Positions 1-10,543 of a stretch of DNA of 64,000 bases are shown here, piece after piece. The translations under genes and the position numbers were made by a program. Origin of the DNA: Nonomuraea guangzhouensis (GTDB lineage Bacteria > Actinomycetota > Actinomycetes > Streptosporangiales > Streptosporangiaceae). A model generated the notes under the pieces. That model searched no databases, was not told the origin of the DNA, and saw only the letters and a list, made by a program, of their open reading frames with translations. Numbering within the stretch: the stretch's first letter is position 1; the number at the start of each line of letters is the position of its first letter. The DNA lies in contig NZ_JAHKRM010000001.1 in the NCBI RefSeq assembly GCF_019396345.1, positions 62,001 through 126,000 on the forward strand, in the 5' to 3' direction.

Positions 1-278
1 AGCATCTCACCGGTCGGCTCGGTCATGGCCAGCCGTACGGGACTCTTGGCCCGCGTCTCCAGCGCCACCACGAACGCCTCCAACGCGAAGTCCACCGCGG
101 TCTCCTGATAGCCGCCGCGCTTGGCCCGGAACGTCGCCCCGCGCACATCGTCGGCCGTGACCTGCGCTAATTCGCGCGGCCCCCGGCCCAGAGTCGCCTC
201 GATCCGCCCGATCAGGGCGTCGACCTCGACTGGGTCATAGCCTGAACGCATGCCCATGACGCGTGGAAAGCGGTTCAA
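1..278 (-). CDS. DivIVA-domain protein, N-terminal part (runs off the window)
   Basis: The minus strand from 278 to the window edge reads as an uninterrupted start of a small protein containing GYDPVEVDALIGRIEATLG and later TADDVRGATFRAKRGGYQE. These are the turns seen in short actinobacterial DivIVA-domain proteins, whose founding member recruits polar-growth and division factors through a coiled coil. I chose the TTG at 278 because AAGGAG lies five bases upstream; the GTG at 284 overlaps that same AAGGAG and so cannot use it. The 3' end is outside the window, so total length and any coiled-coil tail are unknown. The gene is divergent from the ABC transporter that starts at 368, leaving about 90 bp for both promoters. 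Confidence 0.72.
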   Translation of the reverse strand, partial: MNRFPRVMGMRSGYDPVEVDALIGRIEATLGRGPRELAQVTADDVRGATFRAKRGGYQETAVDFALEAFVVALETRAKSPVRLAMTEPTGEM

Positions 279-367
279 GCTCACTCCTTCTGCGGTGTGC
301 TGGGGTTGCTCATATTGTGGGGCTCTTTATGCCGACAATGCGAACCGAGATATACCGTTTCTGCACC

Positions 368-1081
368 ATGCGATTGTCTAAGGTCTCTTTCCGTTATCGA
401 AGACGTGACCCTTCCGTCATTCAGGACGTGGACGCGCACCTCGATCCCGGCGACGTGATCGAGGTCGCCGGCGTCAACGGCGCGGGCAAGTCCACGCTGC
501 TCCGCCTGCTGGCCGGGCTCACCCAGCCCTCTTCGGGCACGATCACCGAGCGTCCCCCGGTGGTCGGCTTCGCCCCCGACCGCTTCCCGATGGAGCAGCC
601 CTTCACGGTCTCCGGCTATCTGCGCCACATGTCCCGCGTACGCGGCGGCGCGCGCTGGGAGCCCTGGGCGGAGCGCCTCGGCATGGCCCACCTGCTCGGC
701 CTGCGGCTGAGCGAGTTATCGAAGGGCAGCGCCCACAAGGTCGGGCTGACTCAGGCGCTGATGTGCGGCCCCGGTCTGCTCATCCTGGACGAGCCGTTCG
801 CGGGGCTCGACGCCGACACCCGCGAGGCCCTGCCGTCCATCGTCACCGAACTCTCCGAGGGCGGCGCCATCGTGGTGGTCAGCGACCACCAGGGCGGCCT
901 GCGCCACCTTCCCTCCATCCGGCATTGGACCGTGGTGGACGGCAGGGTCAAGGAGGGCACGGTGGGGCAGCGGGCGACCGTACGGGTGGATCTGCCGGTG
1001 GACGAGGTCCGGTCGTTCATCGCCAGGATGCGTGACGAGGGCTACCGGGTGCACGACATCGTCGCTGAGGAGCAGCCATGA
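368..1081 (+). CDS. ABC transporter ATP-binding protein
   Basis: A 237-residue nucleotide-binding subunit that would energise transport by the membrane protein encoded next to it. Visible motifs are the Walker A GVNGAGKST (about residues 35-43), a signature-like LSKGSAHKVGL, Walker B LLILDEPFAGLD and the H-loop histidine in VVVSDHQ. The frame is open upstream to a GTG at 263, but family homology begins at MRLSKVSFRY, so the ATG at 368 is preferred; no strong ribosome site is seen there. The stop overlaps the next start (ATGA), which indicates translational coupling. The substrate cannot be told; one small ATPase plus one small membrane protein is the usual layout of simple ABC-2-type exporters. 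Confidence 0.85.
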   Translation: MRLSKVSFRYRRRDPSVIQDVDAHLDPGDVIEVAGVNGAGKSTLLRLLAGLTQPSSGTITERPPVVGFAPDRFPMEQPFTVSGYLRHMSRVRGGARWEPWAERLGMAHLLGLRLSELSKGSAHKVGLTQALMCGPGLLILDEPFAGLDADTREALPSIVTELSEGGAIVVVSDHQGGLRHLPSIRHWTVVDGRVKEGTVGQRATVRVDLPVDEVRSFIARMRDEGYRVHDIVAEEQP

Positions 1082-1749
1082 TCGCGCTGACCGTTTTCCG
1101 GGTCGCCGCCTACGTCCGGTCGCACCGTGTCTATCAGGCACTGCTGTTCCTGCTCGTGCTGGTCGCGATCACCTATGGCAGTCGCGCGCCCAAGGGCGCC
1201 GAGACCGCCGTCCTCGCGGACGCCGCGGTGCTGGCGATCCCGATCCTGGCCTGGGCCAGCAGGAGCCTGCTCGACACCGAGCCCGACCAGCAGCGGGCCC
1301 TGTCGGAGATCAGTGTGGGCGGCCGGCTGCGCGAGCTGGGCGCGGGCCTGCTGGCGGCGCTCATGACGTCGCTGGTGCTGGTCGCGCTGGCCCTGGGCTG
1401 GGGGCTGGCGCTGGGCGTCAGCGCTGTCCCGGCGCCAGGGGAGTTCGCCGGCGTACTGGCGTTGTACGGCATCGCCGCGCTGGCCGGCGTCGTGTTCGGC
1501 GCGCTCACCAGCCGGGTGATCCTGCGCTCCCCCGCGATCTCCATCATCGCGCTGCTGCTGGGCTTCCTGGCCATGCTGGTGCTCAGCGCCTCGCCCTTGT
1601 ACTGGCTCACGATCCCTCTCGTCAGCTGGATGAAGTCCGCGAACTCCGCCGACCTGACGGCCCAGTTGCCGGAACTCGCGGCCATCTCGCTGTTCTGGTG
1701 CCTGCTCGGCCTGGCCTGCTACGTCTGGCTGCGTCGTACCCGGCCCTGA
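1078..1749 (+). CDS. ABC transporter membrane subunit (hypothetical)
   Basis: A 223-residue, strongly hydrophobic protein with about six predicted membrane segments (for example around VYQALLFLLVLVAITYG and ISIIALLLGFLAMLVLSAS). Its start overlaps the stop of the ATPase gene by four bases, so it is most likely the permease of that transporter. I recognise no family-specific motif, and the substrate is unknown. It ends 80 bp before the SGNH hydrolase gene, which has its own ribosome site. Confidence 0.7.
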   Translation: MIALTVFRVAAYVRSHRVYQALLFLLVLVAITYGSRAPKGAETAVLADAAVLAIPILAWASRSLLDTEPDQQRALSEISVGGRLRELGAGLLAALMTSLVLVALALGWGLALGVSAVPAPGEFAGVLALYGIAALAGVVFGALTSRVILRSPAISIIALLLGFLAMLVLSASPLYWLTIPLVSWMKSANSADLTAQLPELAAISLFWCLLGLACYVWLRRTRP

Positions 1750-1829
1750 AAAACCCGGGAGAACGTCACACGCGCCGCTTTGAGCCAGTAGGTTAGTGAG
1801 CACTCACCCACCTATGAGGAGCAGGCGTC

Positions 1830-2531
1830 ATGAAGGTGATCTGTGTAGGCGACAGCATAACGCGTGGTCAGGTCAGCGGGAACTATGTGAAGCTGCTGGA
1901 GTCCCGGCTGACGGGCGACACCGTGCTCAACGCGGGCGTCAACTACGACGTCTCCGCGCATGTGCTCGACCGGCTCTCCGAGGTCGTCGACCAGGACCCC
2001 GACGTGGTCACCGTGCTCATCGGCACCAACGACGCCACCGCCACGCTGGGCGAGCAGACCGCCCAGAAGCTACGCAACCGGTGGAAGCTCACCGAAGACC
2101 CGACCCTCGACGGGTACGCGGCGAACCTCGCCGCCATCGCCGCCCGGCTCAAGGACGAGACCCGGGCACGGATCGCGCTGATCTCCCCGCCGGTGCTCGG
2201 GGAGGACCTCGACTCCGTGGCGCTGCGGCGGACCTCGGAGTTCGGGGAGATCGTACGCAAGGTCGCGGCCGAGCAGTTCGTGACGTACCTTCCGCTCAAC
2301 GAGCAGATGGTGGAGTACCTGGAGAAGACGGAGCACGCGCCGCGCGTCCACTACCGGCCGGACAGCCTGCTGGCGCCTACGGCCGCGATGCAGCACTTCT
2401 TTCTCGGGCGCGGCTTCGACTCGATCGCCAAGAGCCGCGGCCTGCTGCTGACCACCGACACCGTCCACCTGAACAGCCGGGGCGCCGGGATGATCGCGGA
2501 CCTGATCGAGGGGTTCGTGCGCGCTTCCTGA
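1830..2531 (+). CDS. SGNH/GDSL-family hydrolase
   Basis: A 233-residue esterase or lipase-like enzyme without a signal peptide, so probably cytoplasmic. Block I is VICVGDSITRG with Ser9 as the likely nucleophile. Block II (NAGVN) and block III (IGTNDAT) provide oxyanion-hole residues, and block V is DTVHLNSRG with Asp210 and His213 completing the triad. Length is typical of the family. The ATG follows an AGGAG-type ribosome site. The natural ester substrate cannot be deduced. The gene is convergent with rlmN, with only 35 bp between the two stops. Confidence 0.85.
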   Translation: MKVICVGDSITRGQVSGNYVKLLESRLTGDTVLNAGVNYDVSAHVLDRLSEVVDQDPDVVTVLIGTNDATATLGEQTAQKLRNRWKLTEDPTLDGYAANLAAIAARLKDETRARIALISPPVLGEDLDSVALRRTSEFGEIVRKVAAEQFVTYLPLNEQMVEYLEKTEHAPRVHYRPDSLLAPTAAMQHFFLGRGFDSIAKSRGLLLTTDTVHLNSRGAGMIADLIEGFVRAS

Positions 2532-2566
2532 GGCTACTCGGCAGCCTCTCGGCGGCTATTTTGCGG

Positions 2567-3667
2567 CTATTCGGTGGCGGCGAGCTGGCCGCAGGCGCCG
2601 TCGATCTCGCGGCCGCGGGTGTCGCGGACGGTCACCGGCACGCCGTGGAATTCGAGCCGGCGCACGAACGCCCGCTCGTCCTCCGGCCGGGAGGCGGTCC
2701 ACTTGGAGCCGGGCGTCGGGTTGAGCGGGATCAGGTTGACGTGCACCAGCTTGTTGCGTACGAGCTTGCCGAGCAGGTCGGCCCGCCACTCCTGGTCGTT
2801 GATGTCCTTGATCAGCGCGTACTCGATCGAGACCCGGCGCTTGGTCTTGGCCGCGTACGCCCAGGCGGCGTCGAGCACCTCCGACACCTTCCAGCGCGTG
2901 TTGATCGGCACCAGCGTGTCGCGCAGCTCGTCGTCGGGCGCGTGCAGGGACAGCGCGAGCGTCACCGGCAGGCCCTCGTCGGCCAGCTTGGCGATGGCGG
3001 GCACCAGGCCGACCGTGGAGACCGTGACACCGCGCGCCGAGATGCCGAGACCGTGCGGGGCGGGCTCCACCATGCGGCGCACGGCCCCGATGACCTGCTT
3101 GTAGTTGGCCAGCGGCTCGCCCATGCCCATGAAGACCACGTTGTTCACCCGGCCCGGGCCGCCGGGCACATCGCCCGCCGCCAGCGCGCGGGCACCGGAG
3201 ACCACCTGCTCGACGATCTCGGCGGTGGACATGTTGCGGGTCAGCCCGGCCTGGCCCGTCGCGCAGAACGGGCAGTTCATGCCACAGCCGGCCTGCGACG
3301 ACACGCACATCGTCGCCCGGTCGGGATAACGCATGAGCACCGACTCGACCAGCGCGCCGTCGAAGAGCCGCCAGAGCGTCTTGCGGGTCGTGCCGCCGTC
3401 GGTGGTCAGCTCCTTGACCGGGGTGAGCAGCGACGGCAGCAGCACCGACAGCTTGTCACGGGCCGCCGCGGGCAGGTCGGTCATCGCGTGCACGTCGGCG
3501 TTCAGGCGCTCGAAGTAGTGGCGGGACAGCTGGTCGGCGCGGAACGCCTTCTCGCCGAGCTCGGCCACCGCGGCACGCCGGTCAGGCATGGACAGGTCCG
3601 CCAGGTGCCGAGCCGGCTTGGCCCTGCGCGGCGCGACGAAGGTGAGCTGACCTGGCTGCTGGGACAC
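2567..3667 (-). CDS. rlmN: Dual-specificity 23S rRNA/tRNA (adenine-C2)-methyltransferase RlmN
   Basis: A radical-SAM enzyme that methylates C2 of A2503 in 23S rRNA and A37 of some tRNAs. The cluster-binding motif CxxxCxxC is visible in [12 protein letters not shown], and the family signature [12 protein letters not shown] follows. The C-terminal [22 protein letters not shown] holds the cysteine expected to take part in the methyl-transfer mechanism. I take the GTG at 3667 (protein starting [10 protein letters not shown]) because an AAGG ribosome site lies just upstream and 366 residues is normal; the frame stays open much further upstream, but only as a GC-rich artefact. In actinobacteria rlmN usually lies downstream of cdsA, as here, though a SUFU-like gene now separates them. 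Confidence 0.93.
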   Translation of the reverse strand: MSQQPGQLTFVAPRRAKPARHLADLSMPDRRAAVAELGEKAFRADQLSRHYFERLNADVHAMTDLPAAARDKLSVLLPSLLTPVKELTTDGGTTRKTLWRLFDGALVESVLMRYPDRATMCVSSQAGCGMNCPFCATGQAGLTRNMSTAEIVEQVVSGARALAAGDVPGGPGRVNNVVFMGMGEPLANYKQVIGAVRRMVEPAPHGLGISARGVTVSTVGLVPAIAKLADEGLPVTLALSLHAPDDELRDTLVPINTRWKVSEVLDAAWAYAAKTKRRVSIEYALIKDINDQEWRADLLGKLVRNKLVHVNLIPLNPTPGSKWTASRPEDERAFVRRLEFHGVPVTVRDTRGREIDGACGQLAATE

Positions 3668-3799
3668 GTTTCTGCCTTTGCTTGGGTGGTTACCGACCAG
3701 GGTAGTGAACGCTCGGCTCCCAAGTGACATTCCATGAGGGAGCTCCCGGTGGCGGTAGCCCTCGCATGAGGGTGGGGGCCGATCTAGAGTGCATCTCGT

Positions 3800-4822
3800 A
3801 TGGCGATTTTCCGGTCGGCGTCTGGCGAGGGGCAGACCGAGGTCGTCCTCACCGCCGGCAACCCGTATGGCAGCCGGACGCTCGTGGTCGAGCGGGACGA
3901 GGACGCCTCGGTAGCTTACCTGTGCTCGCCCGACGGCGCCGTGCACGGCGCCGTCTGGCTGGCCAACCACCGTCCCGCGCCCCCGGTCGTCGATCTGGCC
4001 CGGCTCAACTCCGGGCTGCCGCCGCTCATGCCCAGGGCCAACACCACCCACCCGACCGGGCGCCGGCCGCTCGGGCAGCTCACCGCGCTGTGGTTCGAGG
4101 AGGGCGACGGGGTCGCGGTGTACGAGGACGACGATCTGCTGGCGGTCATCCCCGGATGGGCCGACATGAGCAGGGGCATGCCCGGCTACGCCCGTGACGC
4201 CGTCGGCGAGACGCCATTCGCCTGGGCGCTGTCCGAGGCGCTCGAAGGGCTGCGGCCGCGTATCGCCAACGCCAGATCGTACTGGCGGTGGCGGCATGGG
4301 GATGGGTCGTGGGCGTCGTTCCAGCAGTTCGTCATGGGGCACCTGGAGCGGGCGCTCGGACCTGCGGGTCGCTACTGGGACGCGAGCGGGGAGCGGATGC
4401 CGACCGTCGGCATCACCGAGCGGCCGCCGTACGGGCATCGGGAGTTCACGGTGCTGTCAACGGTCGGGATGAGCTGCCAGCGGATGCCCACCGTGGAGCA
4501 GTGGATCGACCGGCCGGGCGCTTACGCCCGGATCGAGCTGGCCGTGGCGACCCGCGAGGATCCGCGCGAGGCGGCGCTGCTGCTCGTGTGGCTGTCGCAG
4601 TATCCGTGGCACTCGGTCACGTGGCTGGGGCACGGGCACACGGCCAAGTGGTATCACGAGCCGGCCACGTTCCCGCTGGGCCCGCAGTACGCGGGGGTGG
4701 TGATGATGGCCGACCCACCCGCCATGCCCGATTTGTCAGGATTCGCCTTCGGGGGCGAGCCCGTCCGCTGGCTCTGGCTCCAGCCGGTCACCATCGAGGC
4801 GATGGACGAACACCGCCACTAG
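3800..4822 (+). CDS. Suppressor-of-fused-like domain protein
   Basis: A 340-residue soluble protein. The C-terminal half (from about residue 170) has the layout of bacterial SUFU-domain proteins: a [14 protein letters not shown] strand, a [10 protein letters not shown] strand, the helix [14 protein letters not shown], and a terminal LLWLQPV-like strand read as [15 protein letters not shown]. The N-terminal half is unassigned. In bacteria such proteins are often found beside polymorphic-toxin or immunity loci, but nothing of the kind is next to this gene. It sits alone between rlmN and a minisatellite, divergent from rlmN. The role is unknown, and the domain call rests on motif memory only. 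Confidence 0.5.
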   Translation: MAIFRSASGEGQTEVVLTAGNPYGSRTLVVERDEDASVAYLCSPDGAVHGAVWLANHRPAPPVVDLARLNSGLPPLMPRANTTHPTGRRPLGQLTALWFEEGDGVAVYEDDDLLAVIPGWADMSRGMPGYARDAVGETPFAWALSEALEGLRPRIANARSYWRWRHGDGSWASFQQFVMGHLERALGPAGRYWDASGERMPTVGITERPPYGHREFTVLSTVGMSCQRMPTVEQWIDRPGAYARIELAVATREDPREAALLLVWLSQYPWHSVTWLGHGHTAKWYHEPATFPLGPQYAGVVMMADPPAMPDLSGFAFGGEPVRWLWLQPVTIEAMDEHRH

Positions 4823-4882
4823 CCGCGTTTCCAGACGTACCGCTTCGTCATCAGCGTCGCTTCCGCTCCCCAGAAGGCCCCG

Positions 4883-5090
4883 AGCGATCACCGCTCCCCT
4901 CCCCGACAGAACCCCAGCGATCACCGCTCCCGTTCCGCAAACGGACACCAGCTATCACCACTCCCGCTCCGCAGACGGACCCCAGCGATCACCACTCCCG
5001 CTCCCCAAAAGGCCCTCCAGCGATCACCGCTCCCCTCCCCCACAGAACCTCAGCGATCACCGCTCCTGCTCCCCAGAAGGACCTCAGCCG
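4883..5090. repeat. Intergenic minisatellite, six copies of a 33-35 bp unit
   Basis: Copies of AGCGATCACCGCTCCC or close variants begin at 4883, 4916, 4950, 4984, 5019 and 5052, so the period is 33-35 bp. The linker between them alternates between forms such as CCCCACAGAACCTC and CCCCAGAAGGACCTC. The array lies between the convergent 3' ends of the SUFU-like gene and cdsA. Unit length is not a constant multiple of three, which argues against coding. From 5091 to 5243 I see no further feature. Confidence 0.85.
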
Positions 5091-5243
5091 AGGTGTGGCG
5101 GGGAGTGCGGAAACATGGGTCAGTTGTGATGACGTGCGGAATACGGGACCAGAGCCAGGCGGACACGGTCGCGTAACGGGCGAGCGCGTGTGTCTCAGGC
5201 GGGCGCGTTCGCGTCACCAGCGGGGCTCGGCGGGCGGGGTATG

Positions 5244-6083
5244 TCAGAAGAACAGCGTCATCAGCAGCCAGACCGGCACCAGTGTGGTCACCAGCGAGTC
5301 GAGCCGGTCCATGAGTCCGCCGTGACCCGGCAGGATCGAGCCCAGGTCCTTGATGCCGAGATCGCGCTTGATCATCGACTCGATCAGGTCCCCGACGGTC
5401 GCCAGCAGCGCCGCGAGCGCACCGATCAGGGCCCCCTGCCAGAACTGCCCGCCCATGAGCCAGCTCACCAGCCAGGCTCCCACCACGACGCACGCGATGA
5501 CGGACCCGGCCAGCCCCTCCCAGGTCTTCTTGGGGCTGATGACGGTCATCTGGTGCTTGCCGAACAGCACACCCGCGATGTAGCCGCCGATATCACTGGC
5601 CACGGTCACCGCGATGAAGATGACCACCCGCTCCCGGCCATCACCGGGCGCCAGCAGCAGCGCCGCGAACCCGGCCAGCAACGGCGGATAAACCAGGATG
5701 AACACCGAGGCGGTCGCGTCACGCACATATCCGGCGGTGCCGTCGCTGAACATCCGCCAGATCAGCAGCACGAAGACGACCACCACGAACGCGCCGAGCA
5801 GCCAGACGGGCCCACCCCAGTAGGCACCGGCCAGCATCGCCGTCATGCCACCCAGCACGGGCACGGTCGGCACCTTGATGCCACGGCTGCCGAACGCCTG
5901 GGTCAGCTCCACCACCCCGACGCCCACGGCACCCACCAGCACCAGGAGAAAGAGCTCCTTGACGGTGTAGAGCGTGCCGATGACCAGCGCGCCCAACCCC
6001 ACGCCCACCGCTATCGCGGCAGGTAGGTTCCGTCCGGTACGGCTGCCGCCGCTCGGGCTGGAGCCAGCCGTACGTTCTTCCAC
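5244..6083 (-). CDS. cdsA: Phosphatidate cytidylyltransferase
   Basis: Makes CDP-diacylglycerol from phosphatidic acid and CTP, the branch point for phosphatidylinositol, cardiolipin and phosphatidylethanolamine. This 279-residue integral membrane protein has about eight hydrophobic segments and ends with the CDS family signature GDLIESMIKRDLGIKDLGS followed by LPGHGGLMDRLDS. I choose the GTG at 6083 because GGAAGAG lies seven bases upstream and the first helix begins shortly after a short polar N-terminus. It is the third gene after pyrH and frr in the usual actinobacterial order. Its stop faces the minisatellite. Confidence 0.93.
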   Translation of the reverse strand: MEERTAGSSPSGGSRTGRNLPAAIAVGVGLGALVIGTLYTVKELFLLVLVGAVGVGVVELTQAFGSRGIKVPTVPVLGGMTAMLAGAYWGGPVWLLGAFVVVVFVLLIWRMFSDGTAGYVRDATASVFILVYPPLLAGFAALLLAPGDGRERVVIFIAVTVASDIGGYIAGVLFGKHQMTVISPKKTWEGLAGSVIACVVVGAWLVSWLMGGQFWQGALIGALAALLATVGDLIESMIKRDLGIKDLGSILPGHGGLMDRLDSLVTTLVPVWLLMTLFF

Positions 6084-6153
6084 AGAGTCTCTTCCCTGGG
6101 CCTTCCCTGTGCCACGGCCCCCGCCCTGGGGCGAGGGCCGTGCGGCGCGCCGC

Positions 6154-6711
6154 TCAGACCTCGAGCAGTTCGGTTTCCTTGTTCTTGAGCAGATCGTCGA
6201 TCTTGGCGACATGCTTCTGGGTGATGTCGTCAAGCTCCTTCTCCGCGCGGCGGACCTCGTCCTCGCCCGCCTCTCCGTCCTTGATCATCTTGTCGAGGAT
6301 CTCTTTGGCGGAGCGGCGGATGTTGCGCACGGACACCTTGGCGTGCTCGCCCTTGTTCCTGGCGACCTTGATGTACTCCTTGCGGCGCTCCTCCGACAGC
6401 TCGGGGAACGACACACGGATCACCGCCCCGTCGTTGCCGGGGTTGACGCCGAGGTCGGAGTCACGGATCGCCTTCTCGATCGCGGCCATCGAACCCTTGT
6501 CGTAGGGCTGGATGATGACCATGCGAGCCTCGGGTACGTGGAACGAGGCCAACTGCTGGATCGGGGTCGGCGTGCCGTAGTACTCGGCATTGATCTTGTT
6601 GAACATCGAAGGGGTGACCCGGCCCGTCCGGATGCTCGCGAAGTCATCCTTCGCGACCGCGACGGCCTTGTCCATCTTTTCCTCGGCTTCGAGGAGGGTT
6701 TCGTCGATCAC
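6154..6711 (-). CDS. frr: Ribosome recycling factor
   Basis: Splits post-termination ribosomes together with EF-G. The 185-residue length from the GTG at 6711 is exactly that of the family, and GGGAG stands five bases upstream. Diagnostic segments include [16 protein letters not shown] near the N-terminus, [14 protein letters not shown] in domain II, and [18 protein letters not shown] in the long helical bundle. It lies 43 bp downstream of pyrH and 70 bp upstream of cdsA and is probably cotranscribed with both. Confidence 0.96.
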   Translation of the reverse strand: MIDETLLEAEEKMDKAVAVAKDDFASIRTGRVTPSMFNKINAEYYGTPTPIQQLASFHVPEARMVIIQPYDKGSMAAIEKAIRDSDLGVNPGNDGAVIRVSFPELSEERRKEYIKVARNKGEHAKVSVRNIRRSAKEILDKMIKDGEAGEDEVRRAEKELDDITQKHVAKIDDLLKNKETELLEV

Positions 6712-6754
6712 AGCGGCTCCCTGTCTTCTAGCTGGCGATGTCGGGCGCACTCCC

Positions 6755-7570
<816 letters not shown>

Positions 7571-7576
7571 TCAAGC

Positions 7577-8410
7577 CTAAGCCTGGCCGACCTTGAAGCG
7601 AACGAAGGCCAGCACCTCGGTGCCGTTCTCCTCGGCGTACTTGCCGACGGTCTTCTTGTTGTCCTTGACGAACGCCTGCTGGAGCAGGGTGAAGTCCTTG
7701 TACCAGCCGTTGACGCGGCCCTCGACGATCTTGCCGATGGCGGCCTCGGGCTTGCCCTCCTCGCGCGTCATCTCCTCGAAGAGCTTGCGCTCCTTGTCGA
7801 CGACGTCGGCGGGCACGGACGCGGCGTTGAGGTACTGGGGGGCCATCGCGGCGGCGTGCTGCGCGATGTCCTTGGCGACCTCGGCGTTCGGCTTGTCCAG
7901 CTGGACCAGCACGCCGACGGCCGGCGGCAGCGCCGGGTCGGTGCGGTGCATGTAGGCGCCGACGTAGCCGCCCTCCAGCACCGCGAAGCGGCGGATCTCG
8001 ATCTTCTCGCCCAGCGCGACGTTGGCCTCGTCGAGGTGCTCCTTGACGCTCTTGCCGTCGAAGGAGGACTCGAGCAGCGCCGCCACATCGGCCGGCTTGG
8101 TGGCCAGGGTGTGCGCGACAACCTGACCGGCCAGCTCCTGGAAGCGCTCGGCCTTGGCCACGAAGTCGGTCTCGCAGTTGAGCTCCAGCAGCGCCGCGGC
8201 GGAGTCGCCGTCCTGCTGAAGCGCGACCAGGCCGTTGGAGGCGGTGCGCGCCTCGCGCTTGCCCACGTCCTTGGCGCCCTTGAGGCGCAGCAGCTCGATG
8301 GCGCGGTCGATGTCGCCCTCAGCCTCTTCGAGCGCCTTCTTGCAGGACATCATGCCGGCAGCGGTGATCTCGCGAAGCCGCTTGACGTCGGCCATGTTCA
8401 CGGAAGCCAT
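7577..8410 (-). CDS. tsf: Translation elongation factor Ts
   Basis: Nucleotide-exchange factor for EF-Tu. The 277 residues begin with a UBA-like domain (VKRLREITAAGMMSCKKALEE), followed by the TDFVAKAERFQELAG segment (here CETDFVAKAERFQEL) of the core domain that contacts EF-Tu. The C-terminal part ends EVLAFVRFKVGQA. The ATG at 8410 has AAGGA at a good distance. It is separated from rpsB by a 267-bp gap with a strong hairpin, which may adjust tsf expression relative to rpsB. Confidence 0.96.
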   Translation of the reverse strand: MASVNMADVKRLREITAAGMMSCKKALEEAEGDIDRAIELLRLKGAKDVGKREARTASNGLVALQQDGDSAAALLELNCETDFVAKAERFQELAGQVVAHTLATKPADVAALLESSFDGKSVKEHLDEANVALGEKIEIRRFAVLEGGYVGAYMHRTDPALPPAVGVLVQLDKPNAEVAKDIAQHAAAMAPQYLNAASVPADVVDKERKLFEEMTREEGKPEAAIGKIVEGRVNGWYKDFTLLQQAFVKDNKKTVGKYAEENGTEVLAFVRFKVGQA

Positions 8411-8577
8411 TGCTTTTCCTTGTGGGATTTCGTCGTGGATCGGGTGGTGTCGGCGATCCGGCGCCCACCCTATGGTTCGTACGGCCGGCGGCTGCCGTAC
8501 AGGAGCTCGGTTCTTACCGGGCAGCAGCCCTGCCGTTCGCGGCCTTTGCCCGGCTCTTTCGGCCTTGCCCGGCTCTT

Positions 8578-8609
8578 CCCGGCGGCGGGGTTTTCGCCCC
8601 GCCGCCGGG
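8578..8609 (-). terminator. Strong hairpin between rpsB and tsf (terminator or attenuator)
   Basis: A perfect 13-bp stem, CCCGGCGGCGGGG paired with its complement, around the loop TTTTCG. It lies about 70 bp after the rpsB stop on the transcript. No U tract follows, so it may act as a partial terminator, attenuator or RNA-stability element, not as a classical intrinsic terminator. A second weaker hairpin (GCCTCGG with CCGAGGC) lies nearer the rpsB stop. Confidence 0.6.
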
Positions 8610-8677
8610 TTGAGCCTCTGCGGTTCGGCTGTGCACGCGGCTGCTCGTCGCCTCGGCTTTACCCGAGGCGTGAGCGA

Positions 8678-9607
<930 letters not shown>

Positions 9608-9826
9608 GTGATGGTCCTCCAGGTCTGGGCGCCCGTGCGGGCGAGCGCAGTTCTCGGTTGTGCCGCGGTAGCCCAGTGGCTGCCGCCCTGATGCCCCGAA
9701 ACCGCTCCAGCCGAGCCGTGGCTCGGACCGAGGGCGCGGTCCGCGATGGGGCATGCGAAGTCGGCCTGTGATAACAGGCCACCCAAAAGTCTACCTCCCA
9801 CGCCGCCCCGGCCTGACCGTCGCGGG

Positions 9827-10441
9827 TCAGCCCGCGTCGTGGTCCTCCGTGGGCAGCCCCGGCGCCGCCCGCCTCACATGCGGGAAAAGATTGACCTGAG
9901 CCTCGGCGATCCGCGCACCGGGAGGCGCCGCCTTTTCATCGCGACCGCGCGCCAGGTACGGCTCGAACAGCTTCTCGACCTCCACATTGAGCCGCGCCAT
10001 CTCCTCGGCGTCGAGCCGCAGCATCAGGCGGCTGAAGGTGGTCACCGCCCGCCACTCCTCGGGCTCCTGATCGATGTTCTCCAGCGCCCGCCGGGCCTCT
10101 TCGTCTGCTTCCCTGCGAAATGCCTGGATCAGCAGGTTCTTGGCCTCACGCACCTCCGGCTGATCGCCGGGCTGCACACCGACCGACAGGGGCGTACTCA
10201 CCGGCTTCCAGACCCGCTCCCGCCCATCACCGCGCGGCGGCGCGTCCTCCACGAATCCGTACTTGGCCAGCATGCGCAGGTGATAGCTGGCCGCACTCGG
10301 AGTGATGCCGGCGACCTCGGCGACCTCGGTGGCGGTGGCACTGCCCTCGACACCCAGGCGATTCAGGATCGCCAGCCGGGCCGGGTGCGCCAGGGCCCGC
10401 ATCGCCTTGGGGTCGCTGAGGCTCTCCCTCTCCCGCGTCAT
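9827..10441 (-). CDS. ArsR-type winged-helix repressor
   Basis: About 204 residues from the ATG at 10441. The N-terminal half is an ArsR/HTH_20 winged helix: MRALAHPARLAILNRLG, ATATEVAEVAGITPSAASYH as recognition region, then MLAKYGFVEDAPP. The C-terminal half is helical and charged and may bind a ligand or mediate dimerisation. The frame also contains an ATG at 10483, but that start would lie inside the palindromic operator, so 10441 is preferred although its ribosome site is weak. It is divergent from the MFS exporter and probably represses it and itself through the palindrome at 10466-10527. The inducer is unknown. Confidence 0.82.
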   Translation of the reverse strand: MTRERESLSDPKAMRALAHPARLAILNRLGVEGSATATEVAEVAGITPSAASYHLRMLAKYGFVEDAPPRGDGRERVWKPVSTPLSVGVQPGDQPEVREAKNLLIQAFRREADEEARRALENIDQEPEEWRAVTTFSRLMLRLDAEEMARLNVEVEKLFEPYLARGRDEKAAPPGARIAEAQVNLFPHVRRAAPGLPTEDHDAG

Positions 10442-10465
10442 GGCCCAAAGGTACCCGGAAGAGGC

Positions 10466-10527
10466 GTGAAGCATTGCCTTCATAACTCTGAAGGGTTACT
10501 TTCATAGTTATGAAGCATTCCCTTCAC
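10466..10527. promoter_or_regulatory. Long palindromic operator between arsR-type gene and MFS exporter
   Basis: The perfect arms CTTCATAACT (10478-10487) and AGTTATGAAG (10506-10515) are inverted around 18 bp. The symmetry extends outward with mismatches: CGTGAAG on the left matches CTTCACG on the right. The site covers the only space available for both divergent promoters and has the shape expected of an ArsR-family operator. Direct binding by the adjacent regulator is inferred. Confidence 0.75.
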
Positions 10528-10543
10528 GAATAGGAGCCCCCGC

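Noticed and set aside
281..691. Minus-strand frame opposite the first ABC ATPase
   Set aside because: Antisense of a gene with clear Walker motifs; the real minus-strand gene in this area is the DivIVA-like one ending before it.
4883..5090. Possible CRISPR array
   Set aside because: The units follow each other with only variable linkers of similar sequence, not unique spacers, and no cas genes are near.
10441..10483. Start of the ArsR-type gene at ATG 10483
   Set aside because: It would put the start inside the operator palindrome and add a non-conserved N-terminus; ATG 10441 begins just before the HTH domain.
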